DNA of 64,000 bases from Maribacter huludaoensis (GTDB lineage Bacteria > Bacteroidota > Bacteroidia > Flavobacteriales > Flavobacteriaceae), in NCBI RefSeq assembly GCF_029350945.1, contig NZ_JARKMS010000001.1:188375-252374 (forward strand). The letters run 5' to 3'. This document shows, piece after piece, positions 53,725 to 63,098 of this stretch (its first letter is position 1; every line of letters starts with the position of its first letter). Position numbers and translations under genes: made by a program. The notes below the pieces were generated by a model, which searched no databases, was not told where the DNA came from, and was given only the letters and a program-made list of their open reading frames with translations.

Positions 53725-54780
53725 ATGGCTACAAAATCATTAAAAGCAAAAGGAAACGATTTAGCAGTTTCCAACAAGCAGTTAGAAATATTGAACGGAG
53801 GCATATTTGCTGATGGAGAGCTTCCTTATTTTAAAGACAAAATCGCAGATATTGGGCATTTTCCATTACGCCCCAAGAAACTTGAGATCCTACAGATTAA
53901 CGTAGGCTATATGTGCAACCAAGTCTGTGAGCACTGTCATGTAGATGCTGGTCCCGATCGTAAAGAAATCATGACCCGTGAAACCATGCAGCAATGTTTA
54001 GAGGTCATCAAAAATACTGGAGCACACACCTTAGATCTAACTGGTGGTGCACCAGAAATGAATCCTGATTTTGAGTGGTTCGTAGAAGAAGCTGCTAAAG
54101 CCGGTATTAAAGATTTTATTGTTCGTTCAAACTTGACAATAATTAGGGCTAACAAGAAATATTATCACCTACCAGATTTCTTTAAAAAGCACAACGTGCA
54201 TGTAATATCCTCTATGCCCCACTATACCCGTGGAAAAACGGATAAACAAAGAGGAGACGGTGTTTTTGACAAATCGATAAAAGCATTACAAGAATTGAAC
54301 GAAAGGGGTTATGGCATGCCTGGCAGTGATCTAAAATTAGATTTAGTCTACAATCCGTCTGGCGCATATTTACCAGGAGATCAAGCTGCCATGGAGAAAG
54401 ATTTCAAAAAAGCGCTTAAAGAAGATTTTAATATTGACTTTCACAATCTATTTGCCATTACCAATTTACCCATTGCACGTTTCTTGGATTATTTGATCGC
54501 ATCAGAAAATTATGAAGATTACATGTATGCATTGGTAGAAGCATACAATCCGTCTGCAGTGGCAAATGTAATGTGTACCAACACCATTTCCATTAGCTGG
54601 GACGGTTGGTTGTACGATTGCGACTTTAACCAAATGTTAGATTTAAAAGTAGCCAGTAAGGTAAAGCATATAAAAGATTATAATGAAGATATCTTAAACG
54701 ATAGAAACATTATAATATCACAACATTGCTATGGCTGTACAGCGGGTGCCGGTAGTAGCTGCCAAGGTACCGTTGCGTAA
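53725..54780 (+). CDS. arsS: ArsS-type radical SAM protein (arsenosugar biosynthesis family)
   Basis: 351 residues. The 4Fe-4S/SAM motif C-x3-C-x2-C is at Cys64, Cys68, Cys71 (CNQVCEHC). The C-terminus carries a Cys-rich motif, HCYGCTAGAGSSCQGTVA (334-351), typical of the family named arsenosugar biosynthesis radical SAM (seleno)protein ArsS; here Cys338 occupies the place sometimes taken by selenocysteine. The enzyme is thought to transfer a 5-prime-deoxyadenosyl group to methylated arsenite. No ArsM methyltransferase gene is in the window. A terminator follows. Confidence 0.85.
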   Translation: MATKSLKAKGNDLAVSNKQLEILNGGIFADGELPYFKDKIADIGHFPLRPKKLEILQINVGYMCNQVCEHCHVDAGPDRKEIMTRETMQQCLEVIKNTGAHTLDLTGGAPEMNPDFEWFVEEAAKAGIKDFIVRSNLTIIRANKKYYHLPDFFKKHNVHVISSMPHYTRGKTDKQRGDGVFDKSIKALQELNERGYGMPGSDLKLDLVYNPSGAYLPGDQAAMEKDFKKALKEDFNIDFHNLFAITNLPIARFLDYLIASENYEDYMYALVEAYNPSAVANVMCTNTISISWDGWLYDCDFNQMLDLKVASKVKHIKDYNEDILNDRNIIISQHCYGCTAGAGSSCQGTVA

Positions 54781-54807
54781 ACTTAGAAATTAGGTTCAAA
54801 TAAACAG

Positions 54808-54845
54808 AAAACACCAAACTGGTAAGATCAGTTTGGTGTTTTTTT
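54808..54845 (+). terminator. Terminator after arsS
   Basis: Stem AAAACACCAAACTG / CAGTTTGGTGTTTT with a 7-base loop, then a T-run, 27 bases past the stop. It closes the cluster. Confidence 0.92.
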
Positions 54846-54867
54846 AGTTATTAAATTTAGTATACTT

Positions 54868-56976
54868 CTACTCTTCCAATAACAATTCCAAATCTTTATG
54901 AAAAAGTAAAATACAACTGATACTTTTTTGGTCTATTCTTTGACAATTATAAATAGCAGTTTCCAGCTGCTGCATCATCTTATTGAAACCTCCATTTTCA
55001 AATATTAATCCATGTTCTTTTTTTAGCTCTGCGTTTTCTACCAACGCCTCTTTTAACTCTTGAATAGATTCAATATTTGGCATTTTTACAAACTCTAAAT
55101 TGTCCAAATTATTAAGCTCTTCGTTCAAAGAATCAAAAGATTTTTTTACGCTGGCAGTTAAAGAATGAATATGTTCTTTTGTTACTTCCGCCATATTCTG
55201 AACCTCCATAACGCGATTATAAATTGTATTCTTGGTTGCGGTCATACTTCTATAGAAAAAAGAGAGTGTTTCATGCTGCTTATAAAGTCGTTGCAATTGC
55301 TGTTCTTTACCATCTTTTCTAGCCAACAAAATGAAAAATGCACAGAAAGAATAATCCCAATTTTCAAAACTTTGGTTAAAATGCTCTTCTCTTTTATTGA
55401 GTAAAAAATTGTATCCGTTTTCTAAGGTTTTCTTATTGTACTCTACACCCTTAAAAGAAAATGTCTTTTCCTTTGTGGTACCCTGTGCAATATTCTGAGC
55501 TTTTACAATTAAAGTTTCAATCTCCTTAATTGGCATCATTAATTCTTTTAATTCTGACTTTAATCTAGTTAAAACCGACTTTGTTGGCATACCGATCTCT
55601 AGCATTGAAGCCGATAATTTTTCTGCGTTGGGAATTTGAAAAAACCTGTTAGAAAATGTATTCTCATATTCTTTTGACAATTCTGCCCCTTGAGATTCCG
55701 ACTTTATAAACTCTTCTAAAACATTGGACGGTTGCCATTCTTTTGGAACTTGGTTTAAATACATTTTATACAGCAACAACGTCATTTCCATCTGAATTTC
55801 TTCTCTATTTTCAAATAGTAACCAAGGAGATCTTTCATCAATTTCGCAATAAACGTAAGGTGATTTAGCACTGTTTTCACGTTTGTCATTTGGTGGGTGA
55901 CTGGTATACATACCAACTTTAGAATGTTCCGATGCAGAAAAATACTTCTTGCCACCCCTTATATCATTAGGCAATTCTGAAAGAGCTTTAGTCTGCCCTA
56001 CAGCGTTTCTTTTATTGGCCAAAGCATTATTAGTATACAAGTTTTTCACAAAAATGTTCTTTTTGCCTGCCAAAATACCATTGTTCACGGTTGTGCCCCA
56101 TGCTTCTGAACCGCCATCCAATTTCCAAAGAGCAGAAATAATAGCATCACTACCCGAAGTTTTAACGGCAACTTTATCGGCATTAAATTCCATTTCTCTT
56201 GACAATGAAGAATACATTAAATTTAAAAACTGATAAAACAAATTAAGTATTTGTCTTATAACCCATATCATTGGTGTAATTACCCAAGCTGCAGCAGACA
56301 GCCTAATATCAGATGCACGCCATTGATCAAGCGCATCATCCCACTTATCCCTTTCAAAAATCATATCATGAATAATGGTGTTGGCAGAAATAATATAACT
56401 ACCTATTTTCATGCTACGCTGTGCAAAATGACCGAATTCATGACTAATTACAGCTTTAAATTCAGAAAGGTTGAGGCAATCCGTGAGACCCATACCAATG
56501 GTCAATTCTTTTTTTATTGGAAGAAATAAACTTAACCACATATTACTATATGAAACGTAGGCGTTTACATCTGGATCCATATAAATGGCTTTAGGTTTTG
56601 GTGCGCCCGTTTCCTTACAAATCTGATCAATAAAACTCCATAATAATTTATTCTTTTCTTTAACCAGCTTAATTCGGTTATCGGGCTTATGGTTCTTGAG
56701 TTTAAATACAAACTTCAGTGTAAAAACAAAAAGCATTGCCGCACCGGCAATGGCACCAACCTTAAGAATAATGGTAAACTTGTTAATACGCCCCATATCA
56801 TAGATTACGGCATAATAAAGTAAATAGCCCAAGGCTACTACCATGGCTGCATATAAAGCAAAAAACAAAACAATGGCTAGAATAGCCAAAAACGATTTTA
56901 ATTGATAACTGCTCGTTAAACCAGTTAATTTTTTGGGAATTTCCAAAGGACTGGTAGGATAGAATTGGTTGGTCAT
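54868..56976 (-). CDS. M48-family membrane metallopeptidase
   Basis: 702 residues. Two membrane helices lie near 28-60 and 66-90. The zinc site HEFGH is at 179-183 with a third-ligand region EMEFNAD at 261-267. Hydrophobic helices lie near 228-256. A long C-terminal helical region (about 420-700) is unlike the small HtpX proteins and may recognise substrates. The gene faces leftward; a 22-mer operator-like sequence lies 124 bases upstream. Confidence 0.88.
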   Translation of the reverse strand: MTNQFYPTSPLEIPKKLTGLTSSYQLKSFLAILAIVLFFALYAAMVVALGYLLYYAVIYDMGRINKFTIILKVGAIAGAAMLFVFTLKFVFKLKNHKPDNRIKLVKEKNKLLWSFIDQICKETGAPKPKAIYMDPDVNAYVSYSNMWLSLFLPIKKELTIGMGLTDCLNLSEFKAVISHEFGHFAQRSMKIGSYIISANTIIHDMIFERDKWDDALDQWRASDIRLSAAAWVITPMIWVIRQILNLFYQFLNLMYSSLSREMEFNADKVAVKTSGSDAIISALWKLDGGSEAWGTTVNNGILAGKKNIFVKNLYTNNALANKRNAVGQTKALSELPNDIRGGKKYFSASEHSKVGMYTSHPPNDKRENSAKSPYVYCEIDERSPWLLFENREEIQMEMTLLLYKMYLNQVPKEWQPSNVLEEFIKSESQGAELSKEYENTFSNRFFQIPNAEKLSASMLEIGMPTKSVLTRLKSELKELMMPIKEIETLIVKAQNIAQGTTKEKTFSFKGVEYNKKTLENGYNFLLNKREEHFNQSFENWDYSFCAFFILLARKDGKEQQLQRLYKQHETLSFFYRSMTATKNTIYNRVMEVQNMAEVTKEHIHSLTASVKKSFDSLNEELNNLDNLEFVKMPNIESIQELKEALVENAELKKEHGLIFENGGFNKMMQQLETAIYNCQRIDQKSISCILLFHKDLELLLEE

Positions 56977-57099
56977 TTATGGTTGGTTTTTGGTTTTGGT
57001 ACTAACCTTAAACTTTTATATACAAGATTTATTTTAATCCTATTCCAGAAATATTACCAGGGTAAAAAGACGCTATTTAAGATTTGCAATGATTTGTAT

Positions 57100-57121
57100 A
57101 CCAACCCAATAGTTTGTTTTA
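57100..57121. promoter_or_regulatory. TetR-operator-like sequence upstream of the M48 gene
   Basis: The sequence ACCAACCCAATAGTTTGT plus TTTA is identical at 19 of 22 positions to 35370-35391 and lies 124 bases before the M48 ATG in the same orientation as that site to porW. Confidence 0.5.
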
Positions 57122-57228
57122 CTATTGAAATAGTGGCTCTTTGACAGATTTTTGGAAGTTCAACGAAAAAACAATACACTTTATCCAATTTTATAAATAA
57201 ACCTTAGAGGTAAACTGTTCTATAAAAA

Positions 57229-57243
57229 GACCATATGGTCGGA
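57229..57243. promoter_or_regulatory. Palindromic operator candidate upstream of tetR
   Basis: GACCATATGGTC at 57229-57240 is a perfect 12-base palindrome, extended to GGTCGGA on the right. It lies 23 bases before the TetR-family ATG, a usual place for autoregulation. Confidence 0.6.
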
Positions 57244-57263
57244 TTTACCCAAATCTTAATAAT

Positions 57264-57881
57264 ATGAACAAAAGCCTTAAGCGCATGGCAACCATGCAAC
57301 GTTTACAGAATACCGGATTAGAGTTATTTTATGCACAAGGGTATTATAACACCAGTGTAGACGATATTTTAAAAAAACTAGACCTGTCTAAAGGTGCTTT
57401 TTACTATCATTTTGATTCAAAAGAAGACTATTTTATCCAGATCATTCAAAATTTACTTGCACGTAAAATTTATAGCACTTTAATAGAACCAATTGAAGGG
57501 CATGATAATCCGCTATCATTAATAACAAAATGTTTTGATGACGCTATGGAAACTGCTGTACATAATGAAATGGATTATGGTTGTATTTTAAGCAATTTCT
57601 TGACAGAATTCAACGGAAAGAACGATGTAATTATGCGCCACCTGAACGAAATTGTTACCGTCTGGGAAGTTAACCTGGTAACAACATTACAAAAAGGAAA
57701 ATTCAATGGCTATTTGGACCGTCATGTTGATTGCGAAGCTGCTGCTACTTTTTTAATGAGCTCTTATTTTGGTGTTAGAACATTAATGACCAGTGAGGCG
57801 CCATCTGCGAAAAAATATAGATTTATGTCCCAACTACGTCAATACTTTAAAAGTATAGAAGCAAAGCCCGTTAATTTTTAA
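57264..57881 (+). CDS. TetR/AcrR family transcriptional regulator
   Basis: 205 residues. N-terminal helix-turn-helix near 10-57 (MQRLQNTGLELFYAQGYYNT, VDDILKKLDLSKGAFYYHFD), then a helical ligand-binding domain. The palindrome 23 bases upstream is a probable autoregulatory site; similar sequences near the M48 and porW starts are candidate further targets. It ends convergently with the glycosyltransferase gene, overlapping by 4 bases. The inducer is unknown. Confidence 0.92.
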   Translation: MNKSLKRMATMQRLQNTGLELFYAQGYYNTSVDDILKKLDLSKGAFYYHFDSKEDYFIQIIQNLLARKIYSTLIEPIEGHDNPLSLITKCFDDAMETAVHNEMDYGCILSNFLTEFNGKNDVIMRHLNEIVTVWEVNLVTTLQKGKFNGYLDRHVDCEAAATFLMSSYFGVRTLMTSEAPSAKKYRFMSQLRQYFKSIEAKPVNF

Positions 57882-58930
57882 ACCGTAGTACCTAAAATTT
57901 CCTTTATTTTCTGAACGATTGTCATAGGCTGAATAGTCTCCATGACCTTCTCATAACCATCTGGGTACTTGTTCCCATAGATAGAAGTTGGTATTGCAGG
58001 AAATTTTTCCCTGTTGGATAAAATAGCATTTTTCTCTGGCTGATTAAAAGGTGCAAAACCGGCATACGGATGCGTAACTCCCCAAACTGTTACGGTTGGC
58101 ACACCATACATGGCAGCTAAATGGGCATTGCCACTATCCATTGCCAACATTAACTGAAGATTAGAAATTAGTTTAAGTTCATCTGAAAAAGATAACTTTC
58201 CTGCAACATTTTGGCAATTGCTGAATTGCTGATCCCATGTATTCAGAATTTCTATTTCTTTTTCTCCTCCACCAAACAATATAATTTTATAGTTATTGGA
58301 AGAGTTTAATATGTTTAAAACCTCTTCCATTAACGCTTGCGGATACATTTTTCCGTTAAAAGCTGCAAAAGGAGCTATACCTATTACTAATAGACCGTTA
58401 ATTTCTTTAAAACTTGATACATGATCAGGAATGGGCTCTTTGGGCAAGGTTTTCATCTCTGAAACGGCAATAGGGTATCCTAACTTACCAAAAACCTCTG
58501 CATAACGCTCAAAAGTGGTTTTCAATGGAGTAAGCGTTGTTCTATTTGGATTAACAAGTGCTTTCTTAGCGGCCCTACCCTTATCAACTTGAATCCAAGG
58601 AATTGAAGAGAGTTTAAAATACTGTTTTAAAATTGTACTTCGTAATACGTTATGGATATCTGCTACAACATCAATCTGCATAGTTTTTAATTCCTTGTAT
58701 AATTTCCAAAGTCCCAAAACACCCTTATGCTTTCCTTTTACATCGGCTTTAAAAACCTTTACATTAGGTATATGTGCAAAAATAGGTGCAGTAAAGGCTT
58801 TTGTTAAAACAGTAATCTTTAGCTCCGGATATTTTTTAGTAAGTCCCAAAATAACTGGTGCCGACATTGCAACATCGCCCATTGCGGACAACCTTATGAC
58901 CAAAATATGTTTGTTCTTATTTATTGCCAC
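57878..58930 (-). CDS. Glycosyltransferase family 9 (heptosyltransferase-like)
   Basis: 350-residue cytoplasmic enzyme of lipopolysaccharide core synthesis. It begins ILVIRLSAMGDVAMSAPVIL, a GT9 start, and has GIAPFAAFNGKMYP and AMDSGNAHLAAMYGVPTVTV in the C-terminal nucleotide-sugar site. It follows the DUF4254 gene with a 14-base overlap, a pairing common in Bacteroidota. The sugar transferred is not certain. Confidence 0.9.
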   Translation of the reverse strand: MAINKNKHILVIRLSAMGDVAMSAPVILGLTKKYPELKITVLTKAFTAPIFAHIPNVKVFKADVKGKHKGVLGLWKLYKELKTMQIDVVADIHNVLRSTILKQYFKLSSIPWIQVDKGRAAKKALVNPNRTTLTPLKTTFERYAEVFGKLGYPIAVSEMKTLPKEPIPDHVSSFKEINGLLVIGIAPFAAFNGKMYPQALMEEVLNILNSSNNYKIILFGGGEKEIEILNTWDQQFSNCQNVAGKLSFSDELKLISNLQLMLAMDSGNAHLAAMYGVPTVTVWGVTHPYAGFAPFNQPEKNAILSNREKFPAIPTSIYGNKYPDGYEKVMETIQPMTIVQKIKEILGTTV

Positions 58931-59519
58931 GAAGGATGGGATTTAGTTCCTCATCATTGTACATCTTCATTTGCTTGTACACCTTCATATACTTTACACC
59001 GCTTTCAATATCTGAAAGTAATTGATCTATAGCCAGTGAAAGGTCATTTTTCTGTTCTAGTAAAACCTCTAATTTGGCTTGGCATTTTTCCCTATGTTCC
59101 AAAGTAGCATCTGCCCTTGTGGCCTCTTCGGCCATGTGATAAATTTTCAATGCCAATATTGATAAACGGTCAATGGCCCAAGCAGGGCTTTCTGTATTTA
59201 TGGTCGCATTGGCCTTAACTTCTACCGATCGGTATTTGCTAAGAAAGTAACTATCAATAAACTCTACCAAGTCCGTTCTGTCCTGATTACTTGCATCAAT
59301 TTTACGTTTCAGTACCAATGCATCATCAGGTTTAATATCCGGATTTCTAATAATATCCTCATAATGCCATTGTACCGTATCTATCCAGTTCTTTCTATAT
59401 AGCAAATGTTCAATATCCTCTTTATCATAAGGATTGACAAAACTCTGATATACATCGTCCTTGATGTGGTACTTTTCTATACTGGTATTAAATATATTGA
59501 ATGCGAATTCGCTAAACAT
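58917..59519 (-). CDS. DUF4254 family protein
   Basis: 200-residue, mostly helical cytoplasmic protein (FNIFNTSIEKYHIKDDVYQS; INTESPAWAIDRLSILALKI). This agrees with DUF4254 as I recall it, a family found next to GT9 enzymes in Bacteroidota. No catalytic motif seen. Overlap with the glycosyltransferase suggests it helps that enzyme; the role is unknown. Confidence 0.78.
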   Translation of the reverse strand: MFSEFAFNIFNTSIEKYHIKDDVYQSFVNPYDKEDIEHLLYRKNWIDTVQWHYEDIIRNPDIKPDDALVLKRKIDASNQDRTDLVEFIDSYFLSKYRSVEVKANATINTESPAWAIDRLSILALKIYHMAEEATRADATLEHREKCQAKLEVLLEQKNDLSLAIDQLLSDIESGVKYMKVYKQMKMYNDEELNPILRGNK

Positions 59520-59558
59520 AAATAACTTTTTTACAAAGATAAAGTTTAATGACCTAAC

Positions 59559-60488
59559 CTACAGTTTAGTTACAAAAACTATAATAGGTACCATAATACC
59601 GGCAATTAGTAGCAACTCCAGTAACTTTGGCTTTTTAATGGATTCTAAGTAGTTGACTATAAAGATGACAGAAGGAAAAAAAGTAATAATAACGGCATTG
59701 TTGTTTTCAGAAGTCACGAGTATATTTACAATTAACCCTATTACGAATGAAAATGCTATTAAACGTAAGGTTATCACTTTACCCACCCCAGACTTACTAA
59801 GATTAATAAAGGCAGAAAATGCCAATGCCATATTGAACAAAGCATACAATGTCATTTTCAGACTTGTCCAAATTTTTATAGGAAATATTGCATTATAATC
59901 AATAGCAAAATCATAATGGTTTCCAATAAATTCTGGCTTTTCAAGCAATATTAAAATACCGTAGAGTATTATAAAAAAACAAAAACCTACGGATAGGAGT
60001 ACCAACCAATTTTTTTTGTTTTTTGGGTCATAAATATAAATTGCTGCGAAAACTACCAATAAATACAATAAGGCCCATTCATAAAAAATACTTGAAATAC
60101 AGATCCAAAGTCCGGCATCAAAAATTTTAAGTTTAATATTTTTTAATGATTTGATACTCAAAAGTCGCCTCATTGCCAAAAGAAGAAAAAAGCTAGTAAA
60201 AATGGCATTATTATCTCCTAAAGTATAAGGAAAAACCACAAATAGCAGCGTAAAAAATAAGATGGCAAATGAATTTGTTCCTGTGAGTTTATTACGTTTT
60301 ACAATGAAATCAACAATAAAAACACTAAATAAAAGAGTAGTCAAAATAGCTCCCGACTTCGCGATTTCTACCTCGCTCAATTCAATATCAAGTAAGTAAA
60401 ATTGAACCGACCAATAGAAAAGAAACAAAAAAACCAGAAGAATAATGAAATTCACCGGTTTTGTTTTCTCAAAAATGCTTGAAATCAT
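59559..60488 (-). CDS. DUF6427 family membrane protein
   Basis: 309 residues with about eight to nine membrane helices, starting MISSIFEKTKPVNFIILLVF, which matches DUF6427. The topology resembles polytopic glycan-related membrane proteins, but no function is known. It is divergent from the DUF6341 gene (40-base gap) and followed by the DUF4254 gene, an arrangement common in Flavobacteriia. Confidence 0.75.
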   Translation of the reverse strand: MISSIFEKTKPVNFIILLVFLFLFYWSVQFYLLDIELSEVEIAKSGAILTTLLFSVFIVDFIVKRNKLTGTNSFAILFFTLLFVVFPYTLGDNNAIFTSFFLLLAMRRLLSIKSLKNIKLKIFDAGLWICISSIFYEWALLYLLVVFAAIYIYDPKNKKNWLVLLSVGFCFFIILYGILILLEKPEFIGNHYDFAIDYNAIFPIKIWTSLKMTLYALFNMALAFSAFINLSKSGVGKVITLRLIAFSFVIGLIVNILVTSENNNAVIITFFPSVIFIVNYLESIKKPKLLELLLIAGIMVPIIVFVTKL

Positions 60489-60528
60489 CTAAGCTTTTTA
60501 TATTTTTGCTGGTAAATATAGTAATAAG

Positions 60529-60750
60529 ATGAAATCATTTTTTGAAGGTATCGCAGATTTGTTCGTAAATGTACTATTTGCACCGTTAGATTTTTTGCGT
60601 TTTACAGATAGCTGGGCATTATCAAATATCTTAAACTGGATATTTATGTTGATCGGTTCGGTTGCTTTTGTTTATTGGATGCTTGAATTAAAGAAGTATA
60701 ATGATAAAGGGGATGAAGATACATCAAGTACTTCTCACTCATACTTATAA
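60529..60750 (+). CDS. DUF6341 family small membrane protein
   Basis: 73 residues: an amphipathic N-terminus (MKSFFEGIADLFVNVLFAPL), one membrane helix near 33-53 and a polar tail. It matches DUF6341, sometimes mis-annotated as uracil phosphoribosyltransferase because of its genome context. It starts 40 bases from the divergent DUF6427 gene and is convergent with purD. Confidence 0.78.
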   Translation: MKSFFEGIADLFVNVLFAPLDFLRFTDSWALSNILNWIFMLIGSVAFVYWMLELKKYNDKGDEDTSSTSHSYL

Positions 60751-60758
60751 ATTAAAAT

Positions 60759-60803
60759 TTAATCATTTATCGGTTTCTAAATTAAAAACCGATAAATGAT
60801 TAA
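60759..60803. terminator. Bidirectional hairpin between the DUF6341 gene and purD
   Basis: TTAATCATTTATCGGTTT and AAACCGATAAATGATTAA pair over 18 bases without mismatch around a 9-base loop. It lies between two convergent stop codons. AT-rich flanks serve as weak T-tracts for purD; the rightward side has none. Confidence 0.75.
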
Positions 60804-60806
60804 CGT

Positions 60807-62078
60807 CTAAAGATCGAAACCAAGGTCTTTTCTATAGTTCATTCCTTCAAAGGAAAGTTTTTCTACATTTTCATACGATTTAGATAACGCCGTTTTAAAG
60901 TTATCTCCAAAAGAAGTAATTGCCATTACCCTACCTCCGTTAGTAACCACTTTACCATCTTTAAGCGTTGTACCTGCGTGAAAAACTAAAGATTCATCAA
61001 TTGCATCTATACCAGTGATTTCTTTTCCTTTTTCATAAGACCCAGGATAACCACCAGAAACGGTCATTACGGTGGTAGCAGTTCTATCATCTAATTTTAA
61101 TTCCATTTCAGATAATTTTTGACTAGCTACAGCTTGCAGTAATTCTACCATATCATTTTGAATACGTGGTAAAACAACTTCAGTCTCAGGATCACCCATT
61201 CTAACATTATACTCAATGACCTTTGGATCATCACCAACCTTAATAAGCCCGATAAAAATAAAACCCTTATAAGGCATATTGTCCTTTTTAAGCCCTTCTA
61301 CCGTAGGTTTTACAATTCTCTGTTCTATTTTGTCCATAAAAGCTTTATCAGCAAAAGGTACGGGTGAAATAGCGCCCATTCCGCCAGTATTGAGTCCGGT
61401 ATCCCCTTCTCCAATTCTTTTGTAGTCTTTAGCCGTTGGTAGTACTTTATAGCTATCACCATCGGTCAATACAAAAACACTTAGTTCAATACCGTCTAAA
61501 AATTCTTCAATAACAACGGTGGAACTAGCCGTACCGAACTTTTTATCTACCAACATTGATTTAAGTTCAATTTTGGCATCATTAAGGTCATTTAATATAA
61601 CCACACCCTTACCGGCAGCCAAACCATCGGCTTTTAAAACAAACGGAGGGTTCAGTTCTTCCAAAAACTTGAAGCCTTCCTCCACAGTTTCAGATGTGAA
61701 ACTTTTATACTGAGCGGTAGGAATTTGATGGCGCATCATAAATTCCTTAGCAAATTCTTTACTGCCTTCTAGTGTTGCTGCTAATTTCTCCGGACCTATA
61801 ACTGATACATTTTTCAGCTCAGCATCTTGCAAAAAGAAATCATGAATTCCATTAACCAAAGGATCTTCTGGTCCTACCATGACCAGTTCAATATTCTCCT
61901 TTAGAACCAATGTTTTAATGGCTTCAAAATCATTTACACCAATTGGTACATTAGTTGCGATTTCTTCCGTACCGGCATTTCCCGGTGCAACAAACAGTTG
62001 AGATATTTTTTTACTTTGAGCCAATTTCCAAGCAAAAGTATGCTCGCGACCTCCAGATCCTAGAATTAAAATGTTCAT
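60807..62078 (-). CDS. purD: Phosphoribosylamine-glycine ligase
   Basis: 423-residue ATP-grasp enzyme that joins glycine to phosphoribosylamine in purine synthesis. N-terminal MNILILGSGGREHTFAWKLA; ATP-grasp core with FVLKADGLAAGKGVVIL and GFIFIGLIKVGDDPKVIEYN; metal-binding RMGDPETEVVLPR near 292. Length and motifs are normal. It stands downstream of an epimerase gene (42-base gap). Confidence 0.97.
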   Translation of the reverse strand: MNILILGSGGREHTFAWKLAQSKKISQLFVAPGNAGTEEIATNVPIGVNDFEAIKTLVLKENIELVMVGPEDPLVNGIHDFFLQDAELKNVSVIGPEKLAATLEGSKEFAKEFMMRHQIPTAQYKSFTSETVEEGFKFLEELNPPFVLKADGLAAGKGVVILNDLNDAKIELKSMLVDKKFGTASSTVVIEEFLDGIELSVFVLTDGDSYKVLPTAKDYKRIGEGDTGLNTGGMGAISPVPFADKAFMDKIEQRIVKPTVEGLKKDNMPYKGFIFIGLIKVGDDPKVIEYNVRMGDPETEVVLPRIQNDMVELLQAVASQKLSEMELKLDDRTATTVMTVSGGYPGSYEKGKEITGIDAIDESLVFHAGTTLKDGKVVTNGGRVMAITSFGDNFKTALSKSYENVEKLSFEGMNYRKDLGFDL

Positions 62079-62120
62079 TATTTCAATTTTTGCAAACGTA
62101 ATGTTTGCCCTTTATATAAA

Positions 62121-63098
62121 TTATTTTGTAGAGAAATCTCTATGCTCTTTCTTTTGTAAGTCCTCTGGAGACAAGGATTTGAAATAATCGTATACGATTT
62201 TTAAACCCTCTGCTCTATGAACCTTTGGCTCCCAACCTAAAATTTCTTTCGCTTTTGTAATATCAGGCTGACGTTGGGTAGGATCATCTTGAGGAAGCGG
62301 TTTATAAATTACTTTTTGCTTCGTTCCCGTTAATGCAATAATCTCTTCTGCAAATTCTTTAATAGTGGTTTCGTGGGGATTTCCAATGTTAATGGGATCT
62401 GTATAATCACTAAATAATAATCGGTATATTCCTTCTACTTGGTCATCGATATAGCAAAATGAACGACTTTGAGAACCATCTCCAAAAACCGTTAAATCTT
62501 CTCCACGTAACGCTTGACCCATAAATGCTGGAACCACTCTACCATCGTTTAAACGCATTCTAGACCCATAGGTATTAAATATGCGAACAATACGAGTATC
62601 TAGTCCATGATGTCTATGATAAGCCATTGTAATGGCCTCCATGAAGCGTTTTGCTTCATCATAAACTCCACGTGGTCCTATTGGGCTAACATTACCATAA
62701 TACTCCTCGTTTTGTGGATGAACTAAAGGGTCTCCATAAACTTCGGAAGTCGATGCCACCAAAATTCTAGCGTCTTTCTCTTTAGCGAGCCCAAGTAAGT
62801 TTAATGTCCCCAGAGAACCTACTTTTAGAGTTTCAATCGGAATCTTCAAATAATCTATTGGACTTGCAGGTGATGCAAAGTGAAGAATATAATCAAGTTT
62901 CCCTTCTAAATGAACAAATGTTGAAACATCGTGATGATGAAACTCAAAATGTTCTAATGGAAAAAGATGGGCAATATTCTTTAAATCTCCTGTAATAAGA
63001 TTGTCCATTCCTATAACATGAAAGCCTTCAGCGATAAAACGATCGCATAGGTGAGAGCCTAAAAAGCCCGCAGCACCTGTAATTAGTATTTTTTTCAT
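62121..63098 (-). CDS. UDP-glucuronate decarboxylase (UXS-type NAD-dependent epimerase)
   Basis: 325-residue extended SDR enzyme giving UDP-xylose from UDP-glucuronate. NAD motif [10 protein letters not shown] at about 7-16, catalytic YDEAKR (YxxxK) near 147 and STSEVYG near 117. The conserved [16 protein letters not shown] block identifies the UXS branch. It follows the WecA-like gene without a gap, so both probably serve surface polysaccharide synthesis. Confidence 0.9.
   Translation of the reverse strand: MKKILITGAAGFLGSHLCDRFIAEGFHVIGMDNLITGDLKNIAHLFPLEHFEFHHHDVSTFVHLEGKLDYILHFASPASPIDYLKIPIETLKVGSLGTLNLLGLAKEKDARILVASTSEVYGDPLVHPQNEEYYGNVSPIGPRGVYDEAKRFMEAITMAYHRHHGLDTRIVRIFNTYGSRMRLNDGRVVPAFMGQALRGEDLTVFGDGSQSRSFCYIDDQVEGIYRLLFSDYTDPINIGNPHETTIKEFAEEIIALTGTKQKVIYKPLPQDDPTQRQPDITKAKEILGWEPKVHRAEGLKIVYDYFKSLSPEDLQKKEHRDFSTK

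Noticed and set aside
53725-54780. Selenocysteine in the ArsS-type protein
   Set aside because: The C-terminal motif uses ordinary cysteine codons and the frame ends at a normal TAA; no in-frame TGA is present.
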